This document shows positions 25,696 through 34,798 of a DNA stretch of 64,000 nucleotides, piece after piece. Source of the stretch: Flavobacterium pisciphilum (GTDB lineage Bacteria; Bacteroidota; Bacteroidia; Flavobacteriales; Flavobacteriaceae); the NCBI RefSeq assembly GCF_020905345.1, contig NZ_JAJJMO010000001.1, forward strand, positions 5,208,001 to 5,272,000. Reading direction: 5' to 3'. Numbering within the stretch: position 1 is the first letter of the stretch; the number at the start of each line of letters is the position of its first letter. A program made the translations under genes and the position numbers. The notes below the pieces were generated by a model. The model was not told the origin of the DNA. It worked only from the letters and a program-made list of their open reading frames with translations, and did not search any database.

Positions 25696-26658
25696 ATGAA
25701 ACATTGGATTGAAGCCGCTAGATTAAGAACATTACCTTTATCAGTTTCAGGGATTATCGTCGGTAGTATGTATGCTTTGGCAAATCCCACAGAAAACGTT
25801 TATACGCCTACAGAAGTTTTTAATTGGAAAATTTTTGGTTTTGCACTTTTAACAACGCTAGGGTTACAGGTTTTATCCAATTTTGCCAATGATTATGGCG
25901 ATGGAGTAAAAGGAACTGATAATGAAGATAGAATAGGGCCTAAACGTGCCATTCAAAGTGGGGTAATAACGCCACAAGCCATGAAAAAGGCTATAATTAT
26001 TACTGCAATATTAACTTTATTGTCAGCAATAACATTGATTTATTTTGCTTTTGGCGAAACAAACTTTGTGTATTCAATCTTTTTCTTGTTGTTAGGAATT
26101 GCAGCTATTGTTTCAGCAATTCGTTATACAGTAGGAAACTCAGCTTATGGATACAAAGGATTTGGAGATCTGTTTGTATTTGTATTCTTTGGTTTAGTAA
26201 GTACGTTAGGAGTAAACTTTTTATATTCAAAAGAAGTAGATCCGCTTTTAATCTTACCAGCAGTAGCAATAGGATTATTGAGTGTTGGGGTTTTAAACCT
26301 TAACAACATGCGTGACGAAGCCTCAGATAAAAAATCGGGCAAGAATACAATTGTTGTAAAAATGGGAGGTCAAGCAGCAAAAAAATACCATTACTTCTTA
26401 ATCATAACCGCAATGGTTTCGGTAGTTGTATTTGCTATTTTAAGCGATTATAATTTTGACCAATACTTGTTTTTATTGGCATACATACCTTTAACTAAGC
26501 ATTTAATTGTAGTTTCTAAAAACAAAGAGCCAAAGCTGTTAGATCCAGAATTAAAAAGAGTAGCACTAAGCACATTTTTACTATCAGTATTATTGACTTT
26601 GTGTATGATTTCATTAATATCAGACATTATCGTTAATCTCTTCATGGGCGGAAGATAA
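25696..26658 (+). CDS. menA: 1,4-dihydroxy-2-naphthoate polyprenyltransferase MenA
   Basis: A 320-residue UbiA-family membrane enzyme that attaches the polyprenyl tail to dihydroxynaphthoate. The first aspartate motif is NDYGDGVKGTDNEDR and the second is DEASDKKSGK, with about eight hydrophobic helices. The ATG before KHWIEAARLRTLP was chosen over an upstream in-frame TTG that falls inside the heptamer repeat. A UPF0173 hydrolase gene follows after 28 bases and is probably co-transcribed. Confidence 0.95.
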   Translation: MKHWIEAARLRTLPLSVSGIIVGSMYALANPTENVYTPTEVFNWKIFGFALLTTLGLQVLSNFANDYGDGVKGTDNEDRIGPKRAIQSGVITPQAMKKAIIITAILTLLSAITLIYFAFGETNFVYSIFFLLLGIAAIVSAIRYTVGNSAYGYKGFGDLFVFVFFGLVSTLGVNFLYSKEVDPLLILPAVAIGLLSVGVLNLNNMRDEASDKKSGKNTIVVKMGGQAAKKYHYFLIITAMVSVVVFAILSDYNFDQYLFLLAYIPLTKHLIVVSKNKEPKLLDPELKRVALSTFLLSVLLTLCMISLISDIIVNLFMGGR

Positions 26659-26686
26659 ATATGTTAAACTTAAAATTTGTATCAAT

Positions 26687-27364
26687 ATGAAAATCACATT
26701 TTACGGTCATGCGTCATTAGGAATCGAAGTTGGAGGAAAACATGTTTTGGTAGATCCTTTTATTTCAGGTAATCCATTGGCATCACATATCGATAGTAGT
26801 ACATTAAAAGCAGATTATATTTTACTAACGCATGCACATGGTGATCATATTTTAGATGCCGAAGCAATTGCCAAACGTACTGGAGCAGTAATTGTTTCAA
26901 ATGCCGAAATTGCAGGTTATTTTGCTCAAAGAGAGTTGAATAGTCATCCCATGAATCACGGAGGAAGCTGGCAATTTGACTTCGGAAAAGTAAAATACGT
27001 AAATGCTATACATTCAAGTTCATTTCCTGACGGTAGTAACGGTGGGAACCCAGGAGGGTTTGTAATCGAAGGCGAACATAAAAATATCTATATCGCAGGA
27101 GACACTGCCCTTACAATGGATATGAAGTTAATTCCGATGCGTACAAAGCTAGATTTAGCTATTTTGCCAATAGGAGATAACTTTACCATGGATGTTGAAG
27201 ATGCAATTATAGCTTCAGATTTTATCGAATGTGATAAAATTCTAGGTTATCATTTTGACACATTTGGGTATATTAAAATCAATCATGAAGAAGCAATTAA
27301 GAAGTTTTTTGATAAAGGAAAAGACTTAATGCTTCTTGATATCGGAGATTTTATCGAATTATAA
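26687..27364 (+). CDS. UPF0173-type metal-dependent hydrolase
   Basis: A 225-residue metallo-beta-lactamase-fold protein. It begins MKITFYGHASLGIEV and has the metal-binding motif LLTHAHGDHILDAEAI, a further His in NAIHSSSFPDG, and an Asp in IAGDTALTMDMK. Members of this YtkL-like group are widespread hydrolases of unknown substrate. Its 28-base distance from menA suggests the same transcript, but no menaquinone role is established. Confidence 0.88.
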   Translation: MKITFYGHASLGIEVGGKHVLVDPFISGNPLASHIDSSTLKADYILLTHAHGDHILDAEAIAKRTGAVIVSNAEIAGYFAQRELNSHPMNHGGSWQFDFGKVKYVNAIHSSSFPDGSNGGNPGGFVIEGEHKNIYIAGDTALTMDMKLIPMRTKLDLAILPIGDNFTMDVEDAIIASDFIECDKILGYHFDTFGYIKINHEEAIKKFFDKGKDLMLLDIGDFIEL

Positions 27365-27451
27365 ATGGAATAGTATTTGTTATCCTAAGTTAACCGAAGG
27401 ATTAGAAGCTATTTACTTCGTAAGTTTATTTCATATATGTTCAATCATATA

Positions 27452-27495
27452 CTATATCTTTTCCTAGCTTTTTATTAGTTAGGAAAAGAATATAG
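27452..27495. repeat. Hairpin upstream of the TPR gene
   Basis: CTATATCTTTTCCTA (27452-27466) pairs with TAGGAAAAG (27480-27488) and ATATAG (27490-27495), giving a 15-bp stem with one bulged base and a 13-base loop. There is no downstream T run, so it is not an obvious terminator. Confidence 0.5.
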
Positions 27496-27538
27496 CCACT
27501 GTTAGAGCCAAAAAATACATACATATTCAATCAAGAAA

Positions 27539-28741
27539 ATGAAATCTAGAAAGCTAGTTTTAGTACTTTTAATAAGCTCATTTTATTCAGCTTTTGCTCA
27601 AAAAGATGGATACTGGGATAAAGAACGATCAACCACCAAAGAAATTATCGTTCCAGCCCGCGACAGAGTCGTCATTTCAACCGAAGACCTACCATTAGGG
27701 ACAACCGAAGTAGTTTACAGAATCACTCTATTAGATGAAAACCAACAATTAACAAGTAGTTTGGTGTCGGTATTAAAATCGATTCCAGACCCTACGGGAA
27801 TTAGTCAGGGGTCAGCAGGAGCAGTATTCTTAATGTCTAAAATATCAGGCGATGATAAGTGTACGTATGCACTTTTTACTGATCAAGCAACAGCAAAAAG
27901 CTATGTGCAAAGCGGTAAAACAGATAAAGCATGTTATGCGCAAGGAGAACCAGTAAGTAAAGATGCAAAACGGTTATCCTCAGATAAATTAAGTTGTTTG
28001 CAGCCTAATGCAAATACAATTTGGTTTGGATTTGAAAGCAAGAATTGGCTTTTAAAACAAAAAATAGTACTAGAAGTGGTGCCGTGGGTAGATGTGAAAT
28101 TAAGCCGTGGTTGGAATCAAGAGAATAAGAAAGAAATTATCAGTCAATGCAAAACCTCGAATTTGGCACAGAAAATGGCAAATTCAGATGATTTTTGCGT
28201 TTGTATTCTCGAAAAAATCCAAAAACAATATCGCTATACAGAGTTTGATAAACTATTGGCAATGGAAAAAATCAAAGCCTATAAAGACTATGGAAGCACG
28301 TGTTACAGCGATACCAACATTTCAAAAAACATTTATAGTGATTTAAGAAATCAAGCCACTAAATTGATTAAAAGTCAGAAGTATGGCGAAGCAATAGCTT
28401 TACTCAATACAATAATTGCAGATAAAAAAGCAACAGCACTAGATTATAGTTCGATAGGGTATTGTTATATCGTAACCAAACAATATGAGAAAGCAATAAA
28501 GTTTTTAAAAGAAGGCGAGAAACTAGACGAAACGGAGCTACAGCTGAAACTTAATTTAGCGCATGCGTATTTGGCAAATGATAATTATAAAGAAGCAAAA
28601 GCGATTTATAAAAAATACCAAACACAAAATGTAACCGATAGTTTAAGTTGGATTCAAAAGATAAAACTAGATTTTGCTATTTTTAAGAAAGCCAATTTAC
28701 CTTCAGAGAACTTCGAAAGAGTTTTAGCTCTTTTTAATTAA
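27539..28741 (+). CDS. Secreted TPR-containing protein of unknown function
   Basis: A 400-residue exported protein (signal peptide ending FYSAFAQ). The N-terminal half (about 25-200) is a beta-rich region of no recognised family with five cysteines. The C-terminal third carries TPR repeats: YGEAIALLNTIIADKKATAL, then YEKAIKFLKEGEKLD, then YKEAKAIYKKYQ. TPRs scaffold protein-protein contacts, so a periplasmic adaptor role is plausible. It lies between menA/UPF0173 and menC and is flanked by unusual inverted repeats on both sides. Confidence 0.7.
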   Translation: MKSRKLVLVLLISSFYSAFAQKDGYWDKERSTTKEIIVPARDRVVISTEDLPLGTTEVVYRITLLDENQQLTSSLVSVLKSIPDPTGISQGSAGAVFLMSKISGDDKCTYALFTDQATAKSYVQSGKTDKACYAQGEPVSKDAKRLSSDKLSCLQPNANTIWFGFESKNWLLKQKIVLEVVPWVDVKLSRGWNQENKKEIISQCKTSNLAQKMANSDDFCVCILEKIQKQYRYTEFDKLLAMEKIKAYKDYGSTCYSDTNISKNIYSDLRNQATKLIKSQKYGEAIALLNTIIADKKATALDYSSIGYCYIVTKQYEKAIKFLKEGEKLDETELQLKLNLAHAYLANDNYKEAKAIYKKYQTQNVTDSLSWIQKIKLDFAIFKKANLPSENFERVLALFN

Positions 28742-28755
28742 TTGTTTTACCATTC

Positions 28756-28820
28756 ATAAGTTATGTAAGTAAATATAAGTTGTTGCATTAAGACTATTTA
28801 TAGAAACTTACATAACTTAT
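28756..28820. repeat. Perfect 15-bp inverted repeat upstream of menC
   Basis: ATAAGTTATGTAAGT (28756-28770) is the exact reverse complement of ACTTACATAACTTAT (28806-28820), separated by 35 bases. The right arm ends 25 bases before the menC start. No T run follows in either direction. Confidence 0.75.
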
Positions 28821-28845
28821 ATGTTTAATAAAAAAACAAATCGCA

Positions 28846-29889
28846 TTGAAAGCCACTTATCATAAATACACACTCAATTTCAAACGCCCATCGGGGACTT
28901 CACGAGGGATAATGAATGAAAAAGAAACTTGGTTTATTATAATAGAAGAAAATAATAAAAAAGGCATAGGAGAGTGTGGTATTCTTAGAGGATTAAGCGC
29001 AGATGATCGCGATGATTACGAAGAAAAACTACAATGGACGTGTGATAACATACATCTTGGTGAAACAGAGCTTTGGGAGGCTTTATTGGCATTTCCATCG
29101 ATACAGTTTGGTGTAGAAATGGCTTTCCGATCTTTGCATAGTGAAACCCCTTTTTTGTTATTCCCTTCAGGTTTTACTACAGGAAAAGAATCGATAGAAA
29201 TAAATGGTTTAGTTTGGATGGGAGAACCTGAGTTTATGAAGCAGCAAATAGAAGAGAAACTAGCTGCAGGTTTTCGCTGTATAAAGCTTAAAATAGGCGC
29301 TATTGATTTTGATAAAGAACTTGAATTATTAGCGTTTATTCGCAGTCATTTTAGTCCAGAACAAGTTGAAATACGAGTAGATGCTAATGGAGCTTTTAGT
29401 TTAGATTCAGCTTTAGACAAGTTGTTGCAACTTAATAAATATAAATTACATAGCATAGAACAGCCAATAAAGCAAAATAATATTCAAGCTATGGTAGATT
29501 TATGTCAAACGACTCCATTTCCTATAGCACTAGACGAAGAGTTAATAGGAGTATTTTCTCTGCAAGAAAAAGAAGAATTGTTACAACAGATAAAGCCACA
29601 ATATATTATTTTAAAGCCTAGCTTTATAGGTGGTTTTCGAGGCACACAAGAATGGATTACACTAGCTGATAAGTACAATATAGGTTGGTGGATAACATCG
29701 GCACTAGAGAGCAATGTTGGTCTTAACGCAATTGCACAATGGACTTTTTTACAAAACAGTACCATGCCACAAGGATTAGGCACAGGAGCATTGTATACTA
29801 ATAATTTTGATTGTCCGCTAGAAGTTACTCAAGGGCAATTATGGTATAACCCAGATTTAAATTGGGAAATGGATTTTGATTCTCTTTAA
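28846..29889 (+). CDS. menC: o-Succinylbenzoate synthase MenC
   Basis: A 347-residue enolase-superfamily enzyme that dehydrates SHCHC to o-succinylbenzoate. The catalytic pieces are visible: KLKIGAIDFDKEL with the KxK lysines, metal ligands in RVDANGAF, HSIEQPI and ALDEELIG, and the second lysine in ILKPSFIGGF. The conserved N-terminus (KYTLNFKRPSGTSRG) starts at a TTG codon; no in-frame ATG lies nearby upstream, and the next ATG would delete it. menE and menF are not in the window. Confidence 0.92.
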   Translation: MKATYHKYTLNFKRPSGTSRGIMNEKETWFIIIEENNKKGIGECGILRGLSADDRDDYEEKLQWTCDNIHLGETELWEALLAFPSIQFGVEMAFRSLHSETPFLLFPSGFTTGKESIEINGLVWMGEPEFMKQQIEEKLAAGFRCIKLKIGAIDFDKELELLAFIRSHFSPEQVEIRVDANGAFSLDSALDKLLQLNKYKLHSIEQPIKQNNIQAMVDLCQTTPFPIALDEELIGVFSLQEKEELLQQIKPQYIILKPSFIGGFRGTQEWITLADKYNIGWWITSALESNVGLNAIAQWTFLQNSTMPQGLGTGALYTNNFDCPLEVTQGQLWYNPDLNWEMDFDSL

Positions 29890-29970
29890 TCAATTAGTTA
29901 TAAATCAAAAACATTTTATAAAGAGAGTAAGAAGATAATTAGCCTATGTAATGGTGAAATAAGAAATAAA

Positions 29971-29996
29971 AAAACTGGCTTAATAGCCAGTTTTTT
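29971..29996. terminator. Bidirectional intrinsic terminator
   Basis: AAAACTGGCT (29971-29980) and AGCCAGTTTT (29985-29994) form a stem with a 4-base loop and A/T runs on each side, between menC and the convergent HhH protein gene. Confidence 0.93.
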
Positions 29997-30014
29997 AAGT
30001 TTAGGGATTGAAAA

Positions 30015-30566
30015 TTATTCTTTTCCACCATCTAAGGCATCTTGCCATTCTTTTAATTCTTGCCATTTTCCTTCGTAAGCCAACTTAGCTTGTCTAGCCC
30101 AAGTTCCAGGATTATGAATCGCATAATTTTCACCAGCTTCATCTAAGATAGCTTGCGATTTAGATGTTGGTGTTTCAGATAAAGCAAACCATGTTTTGAT
30201 TCCAGCTTTATGGTATAGTTCTTCAATTTTAGGACCAATTCCTTCAATTATTTTTAAATCGTCTTTCTTTATTTTTTTACCAAGCACAGTGGCAGCCAAT
30301 GCAGCATCAAAGGCAATTTCTGGAGCAGTTTTGCCCACAAATGATTGTGCAGATGCCGAAGCGTTTAATTTAGCAGCTAAATCGGCTTCCAAAGAAGCTA
30401 TTTTAGTGTTTAAGTTCTTCGTGTTTGCTCTGCAAGCGTCTAAATCTGCTTGTAATGAAAGTAAATCAGAATCATTTCCTTTCGAAGCCATTTTTCCTAT
30501 TAAGTAACCTAAAATTCCACAGATTAACCCAACAAGTGCTGGTATTAAGATACAAGGTATATTCAT
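30015..30566 (-). CDS. Membrane-anchored helix-hairpin-helix protein
   Basis: A 183-residue protein with an N-terminal membrane helix (residues about 5-26, glycine-rich ALVGLICGILGYLIGKM), a coiled-coil segment (about 35-68), and a C-terminal helix-hairpin-helix-like motif (DDLKIIEGIGPKIEELYHKA) followed by a tryptophan-rich tail. HhH motifs usually contact DNA, but the membrane anchor makes that unclear. It follows the OmpA-family gene by 21 bases and shares its promoter. The precise role is unknown. Confidence 0.7.
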   Translation of the reverse strand: MNIPCILIPALVGLICGILGYLIGKMASKGNDSDLLSLQADLDACRANTKNLNTKIASLEADLAAKLNASASAQSFVGKTAPEIAFDAALAATVLGKKIKKDDLKIIEGIGPKIEELYHKAGIKTWFALSETPTSKSQAILDEAGENYAIHNPGTWARQAKLAYEGKWQELKEWQDALDGGKE

Positions 30567-30587
30567 AATGTTATTTTTTTGGATTAA

Positions 30588-31508
30588 TTATTTTATTGTG
30601 ACTACAGTTCTACGATTGTTTGCTTTACCATCGGCAGTTGAATTATCGCCTACAGGTTCATCAGGTCCTTTAGATTGGGTTTCAATTTTGCCACTATCAA
30701 TACCATTTTTAGATAAATAGTTTTTAGTAAAATCAGCACGTTTTTGACCTAAAACAACATTTGACTCCCGTTTTCCAACATTATCAGAATGCCCAACAAC
30801 TAGTAAGGTACCATCATTTACATGAAGAATGTAATACGTGATATCTTTAATTTTCTGACGTTCTGCATCATTTAGATTATTATTAGACTTGTTGGTATTA
30901 AAATGAAGAACTAAAGGATCAGCATTTATTTTGGCTTTTAAAGCAGCAAAATCTTCACCATCAGTCTTAGTCGCAACAGAATCTGTTAAGGTGTTTATTT
31001 GAAATGAAACAGGACCTAAAAGCGTATCTGCATTTGTTTTCCAACTATCAATGATCTCTCCTTTGGTGTCAAAATTTCCAGCAGGTAAACCTTTTGATAC
31101 AAAATAATTTTTAACATCATTTGCCCTCGCTAATCCTAGATTAGGATAGGTTGTAGTGTTTTTTTCCTCAGTAGTGGCGTATCCAGTAATAGTAACCTTT
31201 TGTTTAGGTTTGCCATCCAAAAACATTTTTAGTTTTTCAATGCCAATGGTAACAGAGTCCTTTACTGGTAAGATAACCGAAGCACTGTTCTTCAGGAATT
31301 TGATATTGTCGCTACTGCGGTAGTCAATACCATCACCATTAATTACAAAAGGAACAATCTCCGTGACGGTTTCTTTTACAATAACTACTTTTTCGATATT
31401 GTCTGCAGGTTCTTTCATACAGCAATTGCAGCAGAATTTTAAATACAAAAATGTACCTAAAATAATTGTGACTACAATGCCTAATAGATAAAGTGTTTTT
31501 TTAGACAT
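30588..31508 (-). CDS. Inner-membrane protein with two OmpA-like domains
   Basis: A 306-residue protein with an N-terminal membrane helix (residues 6-24) followed by a Cys-rich CCNCC cluster. Two OmpA C-terminal-like domains follow: a degenerate one at about 95-165 (VTITGYATTEEK, LARANDVKNYFVSKG) and a canonical one at about 195-305 (LLVVGHSDNVGKRES and ANNRRTVVTIK). OmpA domains bind peptidoglycan, so it may link the membrane to the wall. It is the first gene of a pair with the HhH protein. Confidence 0.82.
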   Translation of the reverse strand: MSKKTLYLLGIVVTIILGTFLYLKFCCNCCMKEPADNIEKVVIVKETVTEIVPFVINGDGIDYRSSDNIKFLKNSASVILPVKDSVTIGIEKLKMFLDGKPKQKVTITGYATTEEKNTTTYPNLGLARANDVKNYFVSKGLPAGNFDTKGEIIDSWKTNADTLLGPVSFQINTLTDSVATKTDGEDFAALKAKINADPLVLHFNTNKSNNNLNDAERQKIKDITYYILHVNDGTLLVVGHSDNVGKRESNVVLGQKRADFTKNYLSKNGIDSGKIETQSKGPDEPVGDNSTADGKANNRRTVVTIK

Positions 31509-31531
31509 AATATTTATGAGTTAAATTCTCT

Positions 31532-31539
31532 CAAATTTA
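31532..31539 (-). promoter_or_regulatory. -7 box for the OmpA/HhH pair
   Basis: TAAATTTG on the minus strand matches TAnnTTTG, with an expected transcript start near 31525, about 17 bases before the ATG. Confidence 0.45.
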
Positions 31540-31726
31540 ACAAAAAAATAAATGCAAAACATTACTAATCAGTTATTTTAATATTATTGCTACGATTATT
31601 TGACCTTTATGTTTAAGAAAGAACATGCTTTTTTAAGAGCAAATAATTTAAGAAGTACCAAATGGAATTACAAAATCTTGATTTATGAATTAATTAAAAT
31701 GAGTAACTTGCTAACTGAATTTAGTT

Positions 31727-32212
31727 ATGGAAAAGATGGTTGAAATAGAAAGAAAGTTTTTGGTTAAATCGACCGATTTTAAAGAGCAAGCCTACGCTCA
31801 AAATCGGATTGCGCAAGGTTATTTATGTTCAGAACCAAAACGTACAGTACGCATTCGTATAAAAGGGGAAAAAGGATATATCACAATAAAAGGAATAGGG
31901 AGTGAGAGTGGAATGTCGCGATTTGAATGGGAAAATGAAATTCCGCTAGAAGAAGCACAGGAATTATTAAAATTATGCGAAAAAGGTAAAATTGAGAAAA
32001 CCAGATTCGAAATAAAATCAGGAAACCATGTTTTTGAAGTAGATGAATTTTACGGAGAAAACGAAGGATTGATAATTGCCGAAATAGAGCTTCAATCAGA
32101 AACAGATACATTTGATAAGCCAGATTGGTTGGGAGAAGAAGTAACCAATGACCCAAGGTATTACAATGCTTATCTAAGTAAAAATCCATTTTCAGAATGG
32201 AAAAATAAATAG
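31727..32212 (+). CDS. CYTH-domain phosphatase
   Basis: A 161-residue single-domain CYTH protein. The signature ExExK motif is VEIERKFLV at the N-terminus, with further tunnel residues in RTVRIRIKGEKGYITIKG and IAEIELQSETD. Bacterial CYTH proteins of this size are typically inorganic triphosphatases or hydrolyse other triphosphates. It precedes the YpdA-like gene by 5 bases, so the two are co-transcribed, although a shared pathway is not known. Confidence 0.88.
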   Translation: MEKMVEIERKFLVKSTDFKEQAYAQNRIAQGYLCSEPKRTVRIRIKGEKGYITIKGIGSESGMSRFEWENEIPLEEAQELLKLCEKGKIEKTRFEIKSGNHVFEVDEFYGENEGLIIAEIELQSETDTFDKPDWLGEEVTNDPRYYNAYLSKNPFSEWKNK

Positions 32213-32217
32213 TATTT

Positions 32218-33189
32218 ATGGCAGTTGAACAATACGATTTGATAATTGTGGGAGGTGGACCAATAGGTTTGGCTTGTGCAATCGAAGCACAAAAGAAAAA
32301 ATTAAAGTATTTGATTATAGAAAAAGGAGCAATTGTAAATAGTATTTTCAATTATCCACTGTATATGACATTCTTTTCTACAGCCGAAAGACTTGAAATA
32401 GGAGATATACCCTTTAATTGTCTTGCTCCAAAGCCAGGACGACAAGAAGCATTAGAGTACTATCGCAATATTCATCGTTATTTTAATTTTAGAATTCACT
32501 TATTCGAAAAGGTGATGCAAGTTATCAAACAAGAAAACTCTCTTTTTAAAATAACGACCAATAAAGGGTTGTATGAAGCTAAGCATGTTGTTATTGCAAC
32601 GGGCTTTTATGATATTCCAATCCACATGGATGTAAAAGGGGAAGAGTTGCCACAGGTACGTCATTATTATAAAGAGGCGCATGAATACGCTTTTAGAAAT
32701 GTTGTGGTGGTTGGCGCAAACAATTCATCAGTTGATGCAGCTTTAGAATGTTGGCGAAAAGGAGCCAATGTGACAATGGTAATTCGCAAAAGCGAAATAA
32801 ACAACCGTGTGAAATATTGGGTAAAACCAGACATAGAGAATAGAATAGCCGAAGGAAGTATAAAAGCTTATTTTGAGTCAAATATTACCGAAATCAGAGA
32901 AGATGAGGTAGTAATTGATACTCCAAACGGAAAAGTAACTCTTGAAAATGATTTTGTTTTGGCGCTTACGGGCTATAAACCAGATTTGACATTTCTGGAG
33001 AAAATGGGAATTGAATTGTCAGATGACAAAAGAAGAGTACCAACATACAATCCCGAAACAATGGAAACCAATGTTGCAGGATTGTTTTTGGCAGGTGTTG
33101 TTTGTGGCGGAATGGAAACTCATAAATGGTTTATAGAGAATTCACGTGTTCATGCCAACTTGATATTGGATTGTATTTCTTCTAAATAA
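32218..33189 (+). CDS. ypdA: YpdA-like FAD/NAD(P) disulfide reductase
   Basis: A 323-residue flavoprotein. It has the FAD dinucleotide motif LIIVGGGPIGLACAIEAQ, the NADPH motif NVVVVGANNSSVDAALE, and a C-terminal FAD segment VAGLFLAGVVCGGMETHKWF. This is the pattern of YpdA (Bdr), which reduces bacillithiol disulfide in Firmicutes. Bacillithiol synthesis in this organism is not shown by the window. Its stop codon lies 2 bases from the convergent selO stop, leaving no space for a terminator. Confidence 0.85.
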   Translation: MAVEQYDLIIVGGGPIGLACAIEAQKKKLKYLIIEKGAIVNSIFNYPLYMTFFSTAERLEIGDIPFNCLAPKPGRQEALEYYRNIHRYFNFRIHLFEKVMQVIKQENSLFKITTNKGLYEAKHVVIATGFYDIPIHMDVKGEELPQVRHYYKEAHEYAFRNVVVVGANNSSVDAALECWRKGANVTMVIRKSEINNRVKYWVKPDIENRIAEGSIKAYFESNITEIREDEVVIDTPNGKVTLENDFVLALTGYKPDLTFLEKMGIELSDDKRRVPTYNPETMETNVAGLFLAGVVCGGMETHKWFIENSRVHANLILDCISSK

Positions 33190-33191
33190 TT

Positions 33192-34763
33192 TTAAGAACT
33201 GCAAGAAAGCATAGAACAGCCTACTTTGTCTCTTGCCCAATCAGGTCGTTTAGCAAACCATTTTTCATATTCAGGTTGCTCATCATAAGGTTTTTTAAGT
33301 AATTGATGCAACTCATCTACTAGTGAGTAATCGCCTTTATCGGCTGCATCAATGCTTAATTGTGCCATATAGTTGCGTAATACGTACTTCGGATTTACTT
33401 TGTTTAGATTTACTGCTCGTTCATCGTCAGAGATTTTTTCAGAGCCCAAACGCTTTAAATAATCTGAGAACCATTGTAGCCAAGTGTTTAAAACAGAACT
33501 TTTAATTTCTTCAGGTTTATAAAAAGCATCTTGAATGCATGCAAATGCTTGTTCAGCAGATTCTTCTTTTTTGATTTTATTTAAGTTTCTAAAAAAGAGA
33601 GTCATATCAGTTTCAGACAATTGCAAATTAGCCTCTAAATCCGAAATGATTTTAGTATCAGCTTCTTTAGGAGTTGAAATTCCCAGTTTGTTAAGCATCA
33701 TTTCTTTATATTCCTCATCATATAAATCAGAGAAAGATTCTAAAATGCTTTCTAATCCTTCAGCCTCATTAATCAAAGGATACAACGCATTTGCTAATTG
33801 AAATAAGTTCCATTTTGCAACATTTGCTTGATTACCATAACGGTATCTTTTATGTTGTCTGTCGGTTGTATTAGGCGTCCAGTTAGGATCGTAATCTTCT
33901 AGCCATCCATAAGGACCAAAATCGATTGTTAGTCCATGAATCGACATATTATCAGTATTCATTACACCATGAACAAAGCCTACACGTTGCCAGTCAAGAA
34001 TCATCTTTCGAGTTTTATCGGCAACGGCTTTAAAAAACTGGATGTAGGTCTTTTTATCATCCTCTTCTTTTATCTCAGGATAATAATACTTGATAGTGTA
34101 ATCAGCAAAAGATTTCAGGTTTTTAAGCTCATTTCTTGCTGTTAACATCTCGAAGCTTCCAAAACGTATAAACGATGGCGCTACACGGCATACAATAGCT
34201 CCTTTTTCATAAGCAGGATTGCCATCATACAACATATCACGCAATACTTCATCACCAGATAATAACAAAGCAAGGGAGCGTGTGGTTGGAGCCCCTAAGT
34301 AAAACATGGCTTCGCTACATAAATGCTCACGAATAGAAGAACGCAATACAGCCAATCCGTCAGCAGTTCTGGAATAAGGTGTTTTTCCAGCTCCTTTTAG
34401 CTGTAAAGTGTAAAATTGGTCGTTGTGCTCTACCTCGGTCAAATTTATAGCTCTACCGTCGCCTAATTGTCCTGCCCAGTTTCCAAATTGATGCCCTGCA
34501 TAACACATGGCATAAGGATGGGTATTGGGTAATACTTCTTTCCCAGAAAAAACATTCAAGAATGATTCAGATTGAATATCTCCAGGCAAAAGCCCGATTA
34601 ACTCAGCGACTGCTTCAGAAGCGTGGATTAATTTTGGTTCAGAAGGAATTCGTGGGTTAACATAAGAAAAACAAGTGTTTAAAACCTGCCTTGTTTCATT
34701 CGTGTTTAGTGGGTCCTCAGGAAGCTCGGCTGTAAACCGATTATGTATATTTAATTTTTTCAT
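33192..34763 (-). CDS. selO: Protein adenylyltransferase SelO
   Basis: A 523-residue pseudokinase-fold enzyme of the SelO/YdiU family, which transfers AMP to Ser, Thr or Tyr of target proteins and is linked to redox stress. Family signatures include CYAGHQFGNWAGQLGDGRA, QLKGAGKTPYSRTADG, and GVMNTDNMSIHGLTIDFGP. The C-terminus GCSMLSCSS retains two Cys; in E. coli a C-terminal Cys controls activity by disulfide formation. The ATG at 34763 was preferred over an upstream TTG. msrA lies 35 bases upstream on the same strand. Confidence 0.94.
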   Translation of the reverse strand: MKKLNIHNRFTAELPEDPLNTNETRQVLNTCFSYVNPRIPSEPKLIHASEAVAELIGLLPGDIQSESFLNVFSGKEVLPNTHPYAMCYAGHQFGNWAGQLGDGRAINLTEVEHNDQFYTLQLKGAGKTPYSRTADGLAVLRSSIREHLCSEAMFYLGAPTTRSLALLLSGDEVLRDMLYDGNPAYEKGAIVCRVAPSFIRFGSFEMLTARNELKNLKSFADYTIKYYYPEIKEEDDKKTYIQFFKAVADKTRKMILDWQRVGFVHGVMNTDNMSIHGLTIDFGPYGWLEDYDPNWTPNTTDRQHKRYRYGNQANVAKWNLFQLANALYPLINEAEGLESILESFSDLYDEEYKEMMLNKLGISTPKEADTKIISDLEANLQLSETDMTLFFRNLNKIKKEESAEQAFACIQDAFYKPEEIKSSVLNTWLQWFSDYLKRLGSEKISDDERAVNLNKVNPKYVLRNYMAQLSIDAADKGDYSLVDELHQLLKKPYDEQPEYEKWFAKRPDWARDKVGCSMLSCSS

Positions 34764-34798
34764 TTTATTCAATTTCAATAACAGTAATTCGTGCTTGC

